Shown here piece after piece: positions 1-8,846 of a DNA stretch of 64,000 nucleotides. Where the stretch lies: positions 744,001 to 808,000 of the forward strand of contig JACJYL010000001.1 in the NCBI GenBank assembly GCA_020636105.1. The letters run 5' to 3'. Within the stretch, counting starts at the first letter, position 1. The number at the start of each line of letters is the position of its first letter. The position numbers and the translations under genes are program-made. The DNA is from Lewinellaceae bacterium. Its GTDB lineage: Bacteria; Bacteroidota; Bacteroidia; Chitinophagales; Saprospiraceae. The notes beneath the pieces are model-generated. The model did no database searches. It saw only the letters and a list, made by a program, of their open reading frames with translations, and was not told where the DNA came from.

Positions 1-456
1 GTCGGATATATGGATCTGGATCTTGCCACTGACCTTCGGCATTTCCTTGAAGCATATAATGCACTTGCCCATGATGATTACGATTTAGTTTATGCTACTA
101 GGCTGCATAAAAAGGCTAAAGTGATCAATCGTACGCTTAAACGGGAAATTTCTTCCCGGGTTTTCAATTGGCTGGTAAAAATATACCTGGGCACCAAATT
201 TTCGGACGGTCAATGTGGTTTCAAATGGCTAAAACGGTCGGTATTTGCAGACCTGAGGGATCACGGGGTTCGGGATAACGGCTGGTTCTTCTCCACGGAA
301 CTACTCACCGTAGGGGAATGGCTGGGGCTAAAAATTTTCGAGCTTCCTGTCAAATGGACGGACGATGTCAGCAGCACCAAAGTAAAAGTTATCCCCCTGG
401 CAAAACGGTATTTAAAAAATATGCAGGAGTTAAAACAATTCAGGCATGCAAAATAA
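1..456 (+). CDS. GT2 family glycosyltransferase, C-terminal part (5' end outside window)
   Basis: The reading frame is open from base 1, so the N-terminus lies outside the window; about 151 residues are seen. The segment YMDLDLATDL holds the D-x-D type metal/nucleotide-sugar motif of dolichyl-phosphate-mannose-synthase-like GT2 enzymes. It is followed by SDGQCGFKWLKR and WFFSTELL, the usual acceptor-side and helix motifs of that group, and a basic C-terminus. The enzyme likely transfers a sugar from a nucleotide or lipid carrier at the inner membrane face. It overlaps the next gene by 11 bp, which suggests translational coupling with the aldo/keto reductase and a shared role in sugar or lipid-carrier chemistry. 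The substrate cannot be told from the sequence. Confidence 0.8.
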   Translation, partial: VGYMDLDLATDLRHFLEAYNALAHDDYDLVYATRLHKKAKVINRTLKREISSRVFNWLVKIYLGTKFSDGQCGFKWLKRSVFADLRDHGVRDNGWFFSTELLTVGEWLGLKIFELPVKWTDDVSSTKVKVIPLAKRYLKNMQELKQFRHAK

Positions 457-1366
457 ATCTTTCCCGATTCTTGGAACAGCCATGTGGGGATGGACAACGC
501 CCAAAGAAATTTGTTTTGAGTTGTTGGATACCTTTTATACCCGGGGATTCCGCCAGGTGGACACGGCCACCAATTACCCGATCAATAAAAAACCCGAAGA
601 TTTCAGAAAGGCAGAAAATATCCTCAGAGAATGGATACTGGCACACGGTATTTCCGATTTGACTATAATGGTAAAAGTCGGAAGTTTGAATAATTTGGGC
701 GGCCCGGAGAACAACCTGTCAAAAAGCTTTTTATTGCTGGCCCTTGATGAATATAGTTTTTTGTTTCACGACAACCTGCGAACTTTTTCCATACATTGGG
801 ATAACCGGGAAAATGAGGCGGACATCCGGGAAACTTTTGAAGCCTTAAAAATCGCCTCTGACAACGGTTTGAATATCGGTTTATCGGGCATCAAACACCC
901 TGAAATTTATGCAAGGATTAATGAAGCATTTGGGTTTAAATTCAGCATTCAATTCAAACACAACCTGCTTTATTCGGATTTTGAACGATACGCCCCCCTT
1001 CATCATCAGGGCAAGTTTTTAGCCTATGGTATAAATGCAGGCGGCCTTAAGCTCAATCCATCAGCCTATCATGATAAAAGTACCTTAAACGTAAGAGGGG
1101 GGCATACTGAAGACCAGCCCCCTTTCGCCCCTGCCCTGCTCCAATTGATAGAAAAAGCCAATCAAAACAACCGACGACCGGCAATCGAAAATTTTAACCA
1201 GTGCGGACTCTGTTTTGCCTGGTATAAAAAAGGGATTGAGGGCATCCTGATCGGAACTACCAAGGTAAAACAATTGGAACATTCCCTGGATTTTATGGAA
1301 ATTTTATCCAATCACAGTTATCTTGACGTTTTTGAGGATTTGAAGACCCTAAATCAACCCCAATAA
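446..1366 (+). CDS. Aldo/keto reductase family protein
   Basis: 306 residues, (beta/alpha)8 aldo/keto reductase. The family tetrad can be placed: D39 and Y44 in DTATNY, K77 in MVKVGS and H117 in SIHWD. The C-terminal stretch GILIGTTKVKQLEHSLDFM matches the cofactor-phosphate-binding end of the family. These enzymes usually reduce sugar or other aldehydes and ketones with NADPH in the cytoplasm. The start overlaps the glycosyltransferase stop by 11 bp and the FAD oxidoreductase follows after 13 bp, so the three are probably one transcript. A role in making or modifying a sugar is inferred from this context only. Confidence 0.82.
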   Translation: MQNKSFPILGTAMWGWTTPKEICFELLDTFYTRGFRQVDTATNYPINKKPEDFRKAENILREWILAHGISDLTIMVKVGSLNNLGGPENNLSKSFLLLALDEYSFLFHDNLRTFSIHWDNRENEADIRETFEALKIASDNGLNIGLSGIKHPEIYARINEAFGFKFSIQFKHNLLYSDFERYAPLHHQGKFLAYGINAGGLKLNPSAYHDKSTLNVRGGHTEDQPPFAPALLQLIEKANQNNRRPAIENFNQCGLCFAWYKKGIEGILIGTTKVKQLEHSLDFMEILSNHSYLDVFEDLKTLNQPQ

Positions 1367-1379
1367 TTATTCAATATTT

Positions 1380-2519
1380 ATGGCCACAGAAAAATACGAT
1401 TTTGCTATTCTTGGCGGGGGAATTTTCGGCATTTATTCTGCACTTTTTCTTGCGGAGAAAGGGTTACATATCTGCCTGATTGAAAAAGAAAAAGAATTGA
1501 TGAAAAAGGCCTCGGTGGTGAACCAGGCACGCTTGCACAGCGGTTACCACTACCCCCGTAGTGTAGCTACAGCCATTATGTCCAACGAAAACAAAGCCCG
1601 GTTCACGGAAGATCACAAGCAATTCATCAATTTCCATTTTGAAAAATATTACGCCATCGACAAATACGGTTCCTTCACGGATTCGTTGCAGTTTGAACGG
1701 TTCTGCCGGCATATAGGCATCAAATGCGATAAAATTCCCCGGCACAGATTATTTAATTACCACAGGCTCGAAGCCTTGTATTCCACCATTGAGTATAGTT
1801 TTGATCCTTTTTTAATAGCTCAGTCTTATCGAGAAAAAGTTGGAGGAGTAAAAGAAATTATTATTAAAAAAAACACGGTCGTCAAGGAAGCTGAGGCCGT
1901 GGGGGATGAATGGATCCTGAAGCTTAAAAACATTTCAGGAGGAGAACAAGAGGAAATAAGAGCCTCCCAGGTGATCAATGCCACTTATAGTGCCAGCAAT
2001 GCCATCAATGCACTTTTCGGGGTCAATCAAATCGACCTCATGCATGAAATTTCGGAAATTGCACTGATGACTTCCCCTCAACTTGGAGAAATTGGCTTAA
2101 CAGTCATGGACGGGCCATTTGGATCAATCATGCCCTATGGATTGTCAGGGCTGCTTTCCCTTTCTTCAGTGGTGTACACCCATCACAAGGTTTCCTATGA
2201 AAAAACGCCTCATTTTAATTGCCAGGAAATCAATACCGATTGCCGGCCTGACTATACAGGCAATTGCAATGACTGTGTGGCCCGTCCCAGGACACATTAT
2301 CCCAAGATGATCAAACAAATGAGTCAGTATTTCAGCGAGGACGTGGAATTTAATTATTTTTCCTCCCTGTTTACCATAAAGTCAAAACTGATGGCCAATT
2401 ACATCGACGACGGCCGACCAACTGAAATCAGCGTTTTGAATGAAAATCCACGTTTTTATTGCATATTTGCCGGAAAAATAAACTCCATTTATGAAATCGA
2501 AAAAGTCGTGGACATTTAG
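1380..2519 (+). CDS. FAD-dependent oxidoreductase, DAO type
   Basis: 379 residues. The N-terminus DFAILGGGIFGIYSALFLA is a Rossmann dinucleotide-binding motif (GxGxxG form GGGIFG), followed by LIEKEKE, whose acidic residue binds the ribose. The segment NQARLHSGYHYPRS resembles the FAD-contact region of D-amino-acid-oxidase-like (DAO) proteins such as L-2-hydroxyglutarate or glycine oxidases. Four cysteines lie in a short stretch near residues 283-301 (FNCQEINTDCRP and GNCNDCVARP), which is unusual for DAO and could be a metal site or disulfides. It is the third gene of the apparent operon that starts with the glycosyltransferase. The substrate is unknown. Confidence 0.75.
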   Translation: MATEKYDFAILGGGIFGIYSALFLAEKGLHICLIEKEKELMKKASVVNQARLHSGYHYPRSVATAIMSNENKARFTEDHKQFINFHFEKYYAIDKYGSFTDSLQFERFCRHIGIKCDKIPRHRLFNYHRLEALYSTIEYSFDPFLIAQSYREKVGGVKEIIIKKNTVVKEAEAVGDEWILKLKNISGGEQEEIRASQVINATYSASNAINALFGVNQIDLMHEISEIALMTSPQLGEIGLTVMDGPFGSIMPYGLSGLLSLSSVVYTHHKVSYEKTPHFNCQEINTDCRPDYTGNCNDCVARPRTHYPKMIKQMSQYFSEDVEFNYFSSLFTIKSKLMANYIDDGRPTEISVLNENPRFYCIFAGKINSIYEIEKVVDI

Positions 2520-2570
2520 TTTACGTTGTCCATTTCTTAAAGATTAGATTGACCACCATAAAAACAAATT

Positions 2571-3833
2571 ATGAGTAAGATTCATGTTTCTTCAGAGATC
2601 GGAAAGTTAAAAAGAGTAATTGTACACCGCCCGGACAGAGGCATCGCCAGGATCAGCCCCCGCCGGGCTGAAGAATTGTTATTTGACGATATAGTCTTCC
2701 TGCCAAAAATGCAGGAAGAGCACGATATTTTCACCAATGTCCTGAAACGATTCATCGGGGAGGAAAATGTACTGGAAACCCAAACCCTTTTGGAGGAGTG
2801 TTTTGGAATTGACGTAGAGATCAAGGAAGAACTTATCGATATGGCCATCAGCTATGAAGAACTTCCCACCTACACCAAAAAAACATTGATGAACCTTCCT
2901 GATGACGAACTGGCCCGGGTGCTCATTACCGGTTATTATCCTGCGGAAGAACACATCCTCTTTGACCCCATTCCCAATTTTATTTTCACCAGGGATATCG
3001 CCGTAACGGTAAACGACCATATCATTATTACCAAGGCATCAAAGGAAGCCAGGGCGAGGGAAAATTTACTCACCCGGTATATCATTCGTACCCATCCCTG
3101 TTTTAAATCATTGGTCGACGAAAAAAAGATCATTAACCTGAATATGATCGATGATTTTCCTCCTTCAAAACGGAATGAAAAGGTTTCCATTGAAGGAGGA
3201 GATGTGATGATCATCAATAAAGATTACCTGCTCATAGGTTGCAGCGAACGTACCACTACTCATGCCGTACGGTCTTTGGCCAAAGTATTGTTCGAAAAAA
3301 ATATCGTTTCAAATGTGGCCATGATTGACGTGCCCAACGAGCGATCTTTTATGCACATCGATACTTTGTTCACCCAGATCAATCCGACTGATTTTGTCGG
3401 CTACAAACCCATAGTCGTGGACGGGCATGGATCGAATGTAGAGGTGATTCATAAGAATGGGACAAATACAAAATACCTGAGCATTGAAGCCTTTTTAAAA
3501 GCTGAGATCAATCCTAATATTCGTATCATACATGCAGGAAAAGGGATCAGCCCCTATCAGGAAAGAGAACAATGGACCGATGGATGTAACCTGGTTACCA
3601 TAAAACCTGGCGTTGCGCTTACTTACGACAGAAATCCCTGGACAGAAGATGCCTTTAAGGAAGCCGGTTATCGCGTGGTGTACGCCATCGATCTTTTAAA
3701 AGCTTTTGATGACGGCATTCTCACTCCCGATGAGGTAAAAAACACCATCATCACCCTTCCCTCAACGGAATTATCCCGGGCACGTGGAGGATCTCATTGC
3801 ATGACCTGTCCCATTGAAAGGGAAGAGATTTGA
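2571..3833 (+). CDS. arcA: Arginine deiminase
   Basis: 420 residues. Catalyses L-arginine + H2O to L-citrulline + NH3 in the cytoplasm. The guanidino-modifying-enzyme motifs are all present: FTRD with D142, EGGD with E208, FMHID with H262 and D264, and the nucleophile C410 in GGSHCMTCP. Length is normal for the family (about 400-420). No ornithine carbamoyltransferase, carbamate kinase or arginine/ornithine antiporter gene is next to it, so the classical arc operon is absent here. The enzyme may serve nitrogen release or citrulline supply rather than fermentation. It is 51 bp from the upstream gene and 76 bp from purE. Confidence 0.92.
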   Translation: MSKIHVSSEIGKLKRVIVHRPDRGIARISPRRAEELLFDDIVFLPKMQEEHDIFTNVLKRFIGEENVLETQTLLEECFGIDVEIKEELIDMAISYEELPTYTKKTLMNLPDDELARVLITGYYPAEEHILFDPIPNFIFTRDIAVTVNDHIIITKASKEARARENLLTRYIIRTHPCFKSLVDEKKIINLNMIDDFPPSKRNEKVSIEGGDVMIINKDYLLIGCSERTTTHAVRSLAKVLFEKNIVSNVAMIDVPNERSFMHIDTLFTQINPTDFVGYKPIVVDGHGSNVEVIHKNGTNTKYLSIEAFLKAEINPNIRIIHAGKGISPYQEREQWTDGCNLVTIKPGVALTYDRNPWTEDAFKEAGYRVVYAIDLLKAFDDGILTPDEVKNTIITLPSTELSRARGGSHCMTCPIEREEI

Positions 3834-3909
3834 AAGGGAAAAGGTTAAAGACTAAAGATTAAAGTTTTTATCGCAGTATCATAAAATTATACCATCAAAA
3901 TATCAATAC

Positions 3910-4398
3910 ATGGTTAGCATAATAATGGGATCTGACTCTGATTTTCCGGTCATGAAGGCGGCCAAAGCAATGCTTATTGAATTAGGGGTTCCCTATGAAA
4001 TAAATATTGTTTCTGCCCATCGCACCCCGGAATATATGTTTGACTATGCCAAACAGGCACATTTGCGCGGCATCAAAGTCATCATAGCAGGAGCAGGAGG
4101 AGCTGCCCACCTTCCGGGAATGGTGGCTTCATTAAGTCCGCTACCTGTTATCGGCGTTCCGGTCAAATCATCCAATTCAATAGATGGCTGGGATTCTATA
4201 TTGTCTATTTTACAAATGCCAAATGGTGTTCCGGTCGCTACGGTGGCATTAAATGCTGCAAAAAATGCAGGAATTCTGGCGGCACAAATTATTGGAACCC
4301 ATAACCAGGAAGTACAGGAAAATATTCTGAAATACAAAGAAGGTATGAAAGAAGAAGTATCGGTCAAAAGACAGAAACTGAGAGATTTGGAAAATTAA
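3910..4398 (+). CDS. purE: N5-carboxyaminoimidazole ribonucleotide mutase
   Basis: 162 residues, class I PurE. Converts N5-CAIR to CAIR in purine synthesis. Signature segments: MGSDSDFPVM near residue 6, VSAHRTP with H37, GAGGAAHLPGM and the ILQMPNGVPVATV turn. Length fits the family (about 160-170). No purK is adjacent, so the partner N5-CAIR synthetase must be elsewhere. A perfect 14-bp hairpin lies about 70 bp downstream, between this gene and the convergent OmpA gene. Confidence 0.95.
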   Translation: MVSIIMGSDSDFPVMKAAKAMLIELGVPYEINIVSAHRTPEYMFDYAKQAHLRGIKVIIAGAGGAAHLPGMVASLSPLPVIGVPVKSSNSIDGWDSILSILQMPNGVPVATVALNAAKNAGILAAQIIGTHNQEVQENILKYKEGMKEEVSVKRQKLRDLEN

Positions 4399-4467
4399 AC
4401 AGGGCTAAAACAATTAAAGTCACAGCCTGTTGTTTAAGGTTGTGGAAGAATTTACTTCTTTCAAAGG

Positions 4468-4504
4468 TTACGGGTTGCGGGGACTATTCACCCGCAACCC
4501 GTAA
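4468..4504. terminator. Perfect 14-bp hairpin between convergent genes
   Basis: TTACGGGTTGCGGG at 4468-4481 pairs without mismatch with CCCGCAACCCGTAA at 4491-4504 across a 9-nt loop. It lies between the ends of purE (+) and the OmpA gene (-), the place for a bidirectional terminator. There is no strong T-run on either side, so factor-independent termination is uncertain. Confidence 0.55.
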
Positions 4505-4552
4505 TGTTATGATTGTCATATTTTTACAATCAATTACCTTTCGGTTTCATTT

Positions 4553-6007
4553 TTATTCAATATACAAATTAAACTCCACTCTCCTGTTCAGTTTCCGTCC
4601 TGCGGCGGTCTTATTATCTGCCATTGGAACGGTCTCCCCGAATCCGGAGAAGCTCAGGCGGGACGGGCTTACGCCTTTGGAAACCAAATACTGGAAACAG
4701 GCCTTGGCCCTGTCTTCAGATAAAACGCGATTCAATTCTTCATTTCCAACATTATCGGTATGTCCGGCTATGGAGAGGCGATATCCCACGTATTCTTTCA
4801 TGATATCAACGATCTGGTCCAGTACTTCAAAAGACTCCTGCTTCAAGGTAGCTTTTCCTGTCTCAAACCGGACAGCACGCATGGCGAATTCCAATACCTG
4901 CTTTACTTCCTCTTTAATTTCCGGGCAGCCTTTATTACTTGCCAGCCCGGGCTGATCGGGACATTTATCGTCCGGATCGATTACAGAATCCCCATCTCTA
5001 TCCGGGCAACCATTGATATCTCCGGCTAAATCCGGGCACGGGTCGTCTTTGTCTGCAATGCCATCTCCGTCTTTATCCGGACAACCACTTAAGGCAACAG
5101 TTCCGGGAATTTCCGGGCATACATCATCTGTATCAGGAACTCCGTCTTCATCCTGATCAGGGCAGCCCTGGGTAGCCTCAGGACCTGCTTCTTCAGGACA
5201 ACGATCGCTGGAGTCCTGCAAACCATCCCCATCTGTATCCGGGCACCCGTTAAAAGCTTCTAATCCGGCAATATCAGGACAATCGTCAGAAGCATCAGGA
5301 ATACGGTCCATATCAGTGTCCGGGCAACCGTCAGCATATTTAGGTCCAATTTCATCGGGGCAGGAATCTTCAAGGTCTATGATTCCGTCTCCGTCTGAAT
5401 CCGGACAACCTTTACTCGTAGCAGGGCCGGGAATATCAGGACATTTATCATCAGTATCGATCACCCCATCACCATCCCGGTCAGCTTTCACGAAATTATA
5501 AATATAACCCACCCCAAGTTGCAGGTTATTTCTATCCTTTGCCCGCGACATTCTGTATTCGCCCTGGGCATTGATGATGGAATTTTCTCCAATTTTATAA
5601 TTGAGTCCAATGCCCATAGGTACCTGAAAACTGGAGGAGTTGTCTTCATTGATAAAACCGCCACCACCAAAAACATAAGGAACCAGCTTGTTTTCCGCTT
5701 TGTCGTATTTGACCTGAAAAACGGCATCAAGACTTACAATAAAATGATTGTTGACATCCCCGGGAACATTGGCTACCCCTACCTTAAAAGGAAAAGCAAG
5801 ATTCAAAAAATTATTAAAACCGTGAATATAGGATAATTCAATGCCATTGGTAATCGAAAGACTATCGATCCCATTAGGAATACCATAATCAATAAATAAT
5901 ACTTTAGCCCCGAGGCCGCGGATATTCTTACCGGAGGGTTCCTGTGCCGTTAAATGGAAAACACCAAGCATAAAAAAGCTTAGCAAGAGGATGGTTGTTT
6001 TTCTCAT
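4553..6007 (-). CDS. OmpA-family outer-membrane protein with seven TSP type-3 repeats
   Basis: 484 residues if started at the ATG at 6007 (MRKTTILLLSFFMLG), which gives a clean signal peptide ending near TAQE; a start nine codons upstream is possible but spoils it. The N-terminal 180 residues look like an outer-membrane beta-barrel. Then come seven calcium-binding thrombospondin type-3 repeats of the form DxDGDGxxDxxDxCPD with GCPD spacers, and a C-terminal OmpA domain (FETGKATLKQES, AGHTDNVGNEELN, LSEDRAKA, NRRVEF) that binds peptidoglycan. It likely links outer membrane to the wall. A close paralogue with six repeats lies at 22831-24267. Confidence 0.9.
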   Translation of the reverse strand: MRKTTILLLSFFMLGVFHLTAQEPSGKNIRGLGAKVLFIDYGIPNGIDSLSITNGIELSYIHGFNNFLNLAFPFKVGVANVPGDVNNHFIVSLDAVFQVKYDKAENKLVPYVFGGGGFINEDNSSSFQVPMGIGLNYKIGENSIINAQGEYRMSRAKDRNNLQLGVGYIYNFVKADRDGDGVIDTDDKCPDIPGPATSKGCPDSDGDGIIDLEDSCPDEIGPKYADGCPDTDMDRIPDASDDCPDIAGLEAFNGCPDTDGDGLQDSSDRCPEEAGPEATQGCPDQDEDGVPDTDDVCPEIPGTVALSGCPDKDGDGIADKDDPCPDLAGDINGCPDRDGDSVIDPDDKCPDQPGLASNKGCPEIKEEVKQVLEFAMRAVRFETGKATLKQESFEVLDQIVDIMKEYVGYRLSIAGHTDNVGNEELNRVLSEDRAKACFQYLVSKGVSPSRLSFSGFGETVPMADNKTAAGRKLNRRVEFNLYIE

Positions 6008-6199
6008 ATTTTGTTTGAATTGAAAATTGGACAAACACTTAATTAATAATAATTGATAAATGTAAAAGTGCAGGAAAATATATCTTAACTTTTATGGACA
6101 GTCCCTTTAACTCAATAACCAAATTACTATTGTGCAATAATACAAAAAATAAAACTAAGACGAAAGGTTAATTATTCAAGTCACTACACTATGCCGGTA

Positions 6200-6361
6200 A
6201 GAGCTTGTCTAAATTTCCATGATTGAGCGAAAGTGAGCAAATTTTATTCTGATCAAGGCAAAAAACGCAGGCATACCTGGAAGGTAAGGCGAGGCTTTTT
6301 AACGCAGAGCAGGATGAAATTTGCCGCTTGCAGCCAATTGATGGAATTTTAGACAAGCTCT
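6200..6361. repeat. 162-bp near-full-length imperfect palindrome (MITE-like hairpin element)
   Basis: The ends AGAGCTTGTCTAAA and TTTAGACAAGCTCT are exact inverted copies, and the pairing continues inward through most of the element: CCATGATTG opposite CAATTGATGG, GCAAATTTTATTCTG opposite AGGATGAAATTTGC, and AAAAAACGCAGGC opposite GGCTTTTTAACGC. It carries no open reading frame. No clear target-site duplication is seen. It sits in the 470-bp divergent gap between the OmpA gene and the subtilase gene; the rest of this gap is AT-rich and holds only the promoter box at 6409. I saw no second copy in this window. Confidence 0.7.
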
Positions 6362-6408
6362 AAATAAATAAAAACCCAAAAAATAACAGGCCTTTTTTTT
6401 TAAAAAAA

Positions 6409-6416
6409 TAATTTTG
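6409..6416 (+). promoter_or_regulatory. Bacteroidota -7 promoter box before the subtilase gene
   Basis: TAATTTTG matches the TAnnTTTG -7 consensus of Bacteroidota. Transcription would start about 60 nt before the ATG at 6480. The -33 element is not obvious. Confidence 0.5.
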
Positions 6417-6479
6417 TTTATCTTGACCTTGATATATCATATTCTTAATTTTAACTAATTCACAAAACTATCTATCAAA

Positions 6480-8006
6480 ATGAAACGAAAACACATTCTT
6501 TTGACCCTCAGCATTGGAATTCTGTTAGTCGGCTGTAGTAAGGAAAAGCTCAACGATTTAAGCCAGGAATCTTCTCCCATTCCCAACAAAGCAGCAATAG
6601 ATGCATTCATTAAAATTCACCTGGAATCAGGTGAGGTTTTCAGATGGGAAACCGCCGGACCGGACCTGCTGGCAGGGGCACTTATTCATAGCGATTCCGT
6701 TGCTTTTGTAGGGTACAAACCAGCAAATGAAACCAATATTAAAGATAAAATCCATGAAATTGACGTTAAGTCGCCGGAATGGATGGCTGCCCGCCAAAAA
6801 GTAATTAACAGGATTGTCGAAAAAACCAATGAGCTTTACCCGGGACAAAATTTTTCCCAGGCTGATTTACTGCTCAGTGATGAAACCGAAACCTTTCCTT
6901 CTATTGACATCAAAATTTTTAATGAAGCGGTCGTTGATATGCTCAGGAAGATGCCTGAAGTACGGTATGTTGAACCAGGTAGTTATTCCATGGATGAGGT
7001 AGGTTATCGAAGTGATTCTGGATGTGGAGGTTCGGCACCAAGTTCCATTCCTGCTGCGGATTACACTCCCACAGCCCCGGACGCAAAAATATCATGGCAT
7101 CTCGATTACATGAACGTGCCTGCTGCCTGGAGCATCACCAGTGGGGACGGAGTTACCGTTTGCCTTATTGATACCGGTGTTTCACCCAACCAGGATAAAT
7201 TAGGCAGCAGTTTCAATTCAGGCCAGTCCCAGGGACGTTTTTTGGATAAAACCGGTACCTATGTCAGTTCATGGTGGTGGTGGGCCTCCCCTGATGGCCC
7301 CAATGACCAATGTGGACACGGCACCTCCATGGCGGGCTTAATTGCAGCTCCAAGAGGATACAATGGAACTTCTATAGGCGTCGCCTACAATGCTGACCTT
7401 TTGGCCATCAGGGGAACAGGAGATGTGATAATTAACGGATCAAGTGAAAAGACCGGAGTCAAAAATGGTTTAAAAATTGCAGGAGACCGCAGTGATGTGA
7501 AGGTAATCAGCATGTCATTAGGAGATATTTTCTGGAGCAGTAAAGTAGCCGATGGCATTTATTATGCCTACAACAAAGGAAAGATGATCATTGCCGCCGC
7601 CGGGACTTCCACCTCATTTACCAATTGGGTAGGAGTGATTTTTCCAGCTTCAATGAGCGAGACAGTGGCCGTTACCGGCGTCAAAGACGGCAGTCCTATG
7701 CAGGAGTGCGATGTATGCCATACAGGAAGTGCCGTAGATTTCGTGGCAGTTATGCAGCGCAGAAATGACAACTCGAGAACGGCCTTAACGCTTTCCATGA
7801 GCGGAAACCAGGTAGATCGTGTGGGCGGTTCATCCGCTGCTACGGCAACAACGGCTGGAATAGCCGCGCTAATATGGTCCACCAATCTTTCTCAAACGAG
7901 AACACAGGTCTTTAACAGGATGAAGACTTCCGCTTCATTCTATCCAAACAAAAGCAATTCGTTCGGATGGGGCATCATTAATGCCGGGCAAGCCGTTGCC
8001 AATTAA
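6480..8006 (+). CDS. S8 subtilisin-like serine peptidase, lipoprotein
   Basis: 508 residues. A lipoprotein signal with lipobox LLVGCS (C19) predicts attachment to a membrane after export. Residues 30-175 form a propeptide-like region. The catalytic domain starts near 200, with D231 in CLIDTGVS, H280 in GHGTSMAG and S452 in GGSSAATATTAG (GTSMAT in classical subtilases). The position of the oxyanion-hole asparagine, normally AAAGN, reads AAAGT (T376). Two cysteines in ECDVCHTG (410-413) may form a disulfide. It probably degrades extracellular or periplasmic protein. It is alone on the + strand and converges on the next gene with a shared hairpin. Confidence 0.87.
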   Translation: MKRKHILLTLSIGILLVGCSKEKLNDLSQESSPIPNKAAIDAFIKIHLESGEVFRWETAGPDLLAGALIHSDSVAFVGYKPANETNIKDKIHEIDVKSPEWMAARQKVINRIVEKTNELYPGQNFSQADLLLSDETETFPSIDIKIFNEAVVDMLRKMPEVRYVEPGSYSMDEVGYRSDSGCGGSAPSSIPAADYTPTAPDAKISWHLDYMNVPAAWSITSGDGVTVCLIDTGVSPNQDKLGSSFNSGQSQGRFLDKTGTYVSSWWWWASPDGPNDQCGHGTSMAGLIAAPRGYNGTSIGVAYNADLLAIRGTGDVIINGSSEKTGVKNGLKIAGDRSDVKVISMSLGDIFWSSKVADGIYYAYNKGKMIIAAAGTSTSFTNWVGVIFPASMSETVAVTGVKDGSPMQECDVCHTGSAVDFVAVMQRRNDNSRTALTLSMSGNQVDRVGGSSAATATTAGIAALIWSTNLSQTRTQVFNRMKTSASFYPNKSNSFGWGIINAGQAVAN

Positions 8007-8015
8007 CCCAATTTT

Positions 8016-8049
8016 CACCGGCATGGAATGTGATCATTCTATGCCGGTG
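8016..8049. terminator. Bidirectional terminator hairpin shared by convergent genes
   Basis: CACCGGCATGGAATG pairs with CATTCTATGCCGGTG across TGAT (one G-T wobble). It lies 10 bp after the subtilase stop and overlaps the last codons and stop of the convergent beta-barrel gene on the - strand. Confidence 0.6.
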
Positions 8050-8723
8050 ATCTTTTCTGCTTTTTCATTACCCAAAAAATAATACCCGAAAGACACCTGG
8101 AGAGTATTCGCATAATGGTGATAATGCCCCAACGGCGCACCATTCATATCCGAAAAAGTGATATCGCCGATAGACAGCATACTTCTTACCCATCGAATTT
8201 CCGTAAAAAACTGTTCAACGGAAAATTTAAATCCCACACATATAGAAAAGTCGATTTTCTGATCCCCCAGAAAAGTAAGGTCATTCTCCACCAATACATC
8301 ATTTCTCAGTACTTTCATATTGATCAAATATCCTATTTCAGGGCCGGCTTCCAGGGCAAGTGGACCAAAATTATATTGAACAAGCAGCGGCAGGCTCAGG
8401 TAGCTCATTTTGTATTGCCAATAGGCTTCAAGAGGATTCGGCATGCTTAAATCGACGGGGCTTTGTCCTCCTTTTTGGTTGAATAGCAGGTCTGTCTGTA
8501 AAGAAATATTTTTTGAAAGATCAAAGGTGCCGTTCATCCCAAAATGCCAGAGGCGGAGTGGTGCATAATGCTCATCTACCAAAAGGGTTTCAGACCTTAC
8601 TTTGATATCTCCCATATTCATGCCCGCTTTAATGCCGAGCTGGAATTGTCCCGATCCCGAAACGGGAACGAGAGATATTATCGCCAAAAGCAAGTAAAAA
8701 TAAAATGTCTCCTTTCTACTCAT
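8034..8723 (-). CDS. PorT-like outer-membrane beta-barrel protein
   Basis: 229 residues. N-terminal signal peptide (YFYLLLAIISLVPVSGSGQ) followed by LGIKAGMNMGDIKV, the usual start of small 8-strand porin-family/PorT barrels of Bacteroidota, with alternating hydrophobic strands and aromatic girdle residues. It ends in a strand (LQVSFGYYFLG) followed by a short tail. The function is unknown; PorT-type barrels include T9SS assembly factors but also many of unknown role, and this one has no T9SS neighbours. Its 3' end forms one arm of the terminator hairpin at 8016-8049. Confidence 0.7.
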   Translation of the reverse strand: MSRKETFYFYLLLAIISLVPVSGSGQFQLGIKAGMNMGDIKVRSETLLVDEHYAPLRLWHFGMNGTFDLSKNISLQTDLLFNQKGGQSPVDLSMPNPLEAYWQYKMSYLSLPLLVQYNFGPLALEAGPEIGYLINMKVLRNDVLVENDLTFLGDQKIDFSICVGFKFSVEQFFTEIRWVRSMLSIGDITFSDMNGAPLGHYHHYANTLQVSFGYYFLGNEKAEKITGIE

Positions 8724-8846
8724 GGAAAAATTTTAATCTGGCCAGAAGTAAACGTATCCAATTTATGACAAACTAAAGGAGTAACGATTTTAGGAGAACC
8801 GAATTTTGGAACCGTAAGAATTTAACAAAAAAGACCAGGAAAACGC

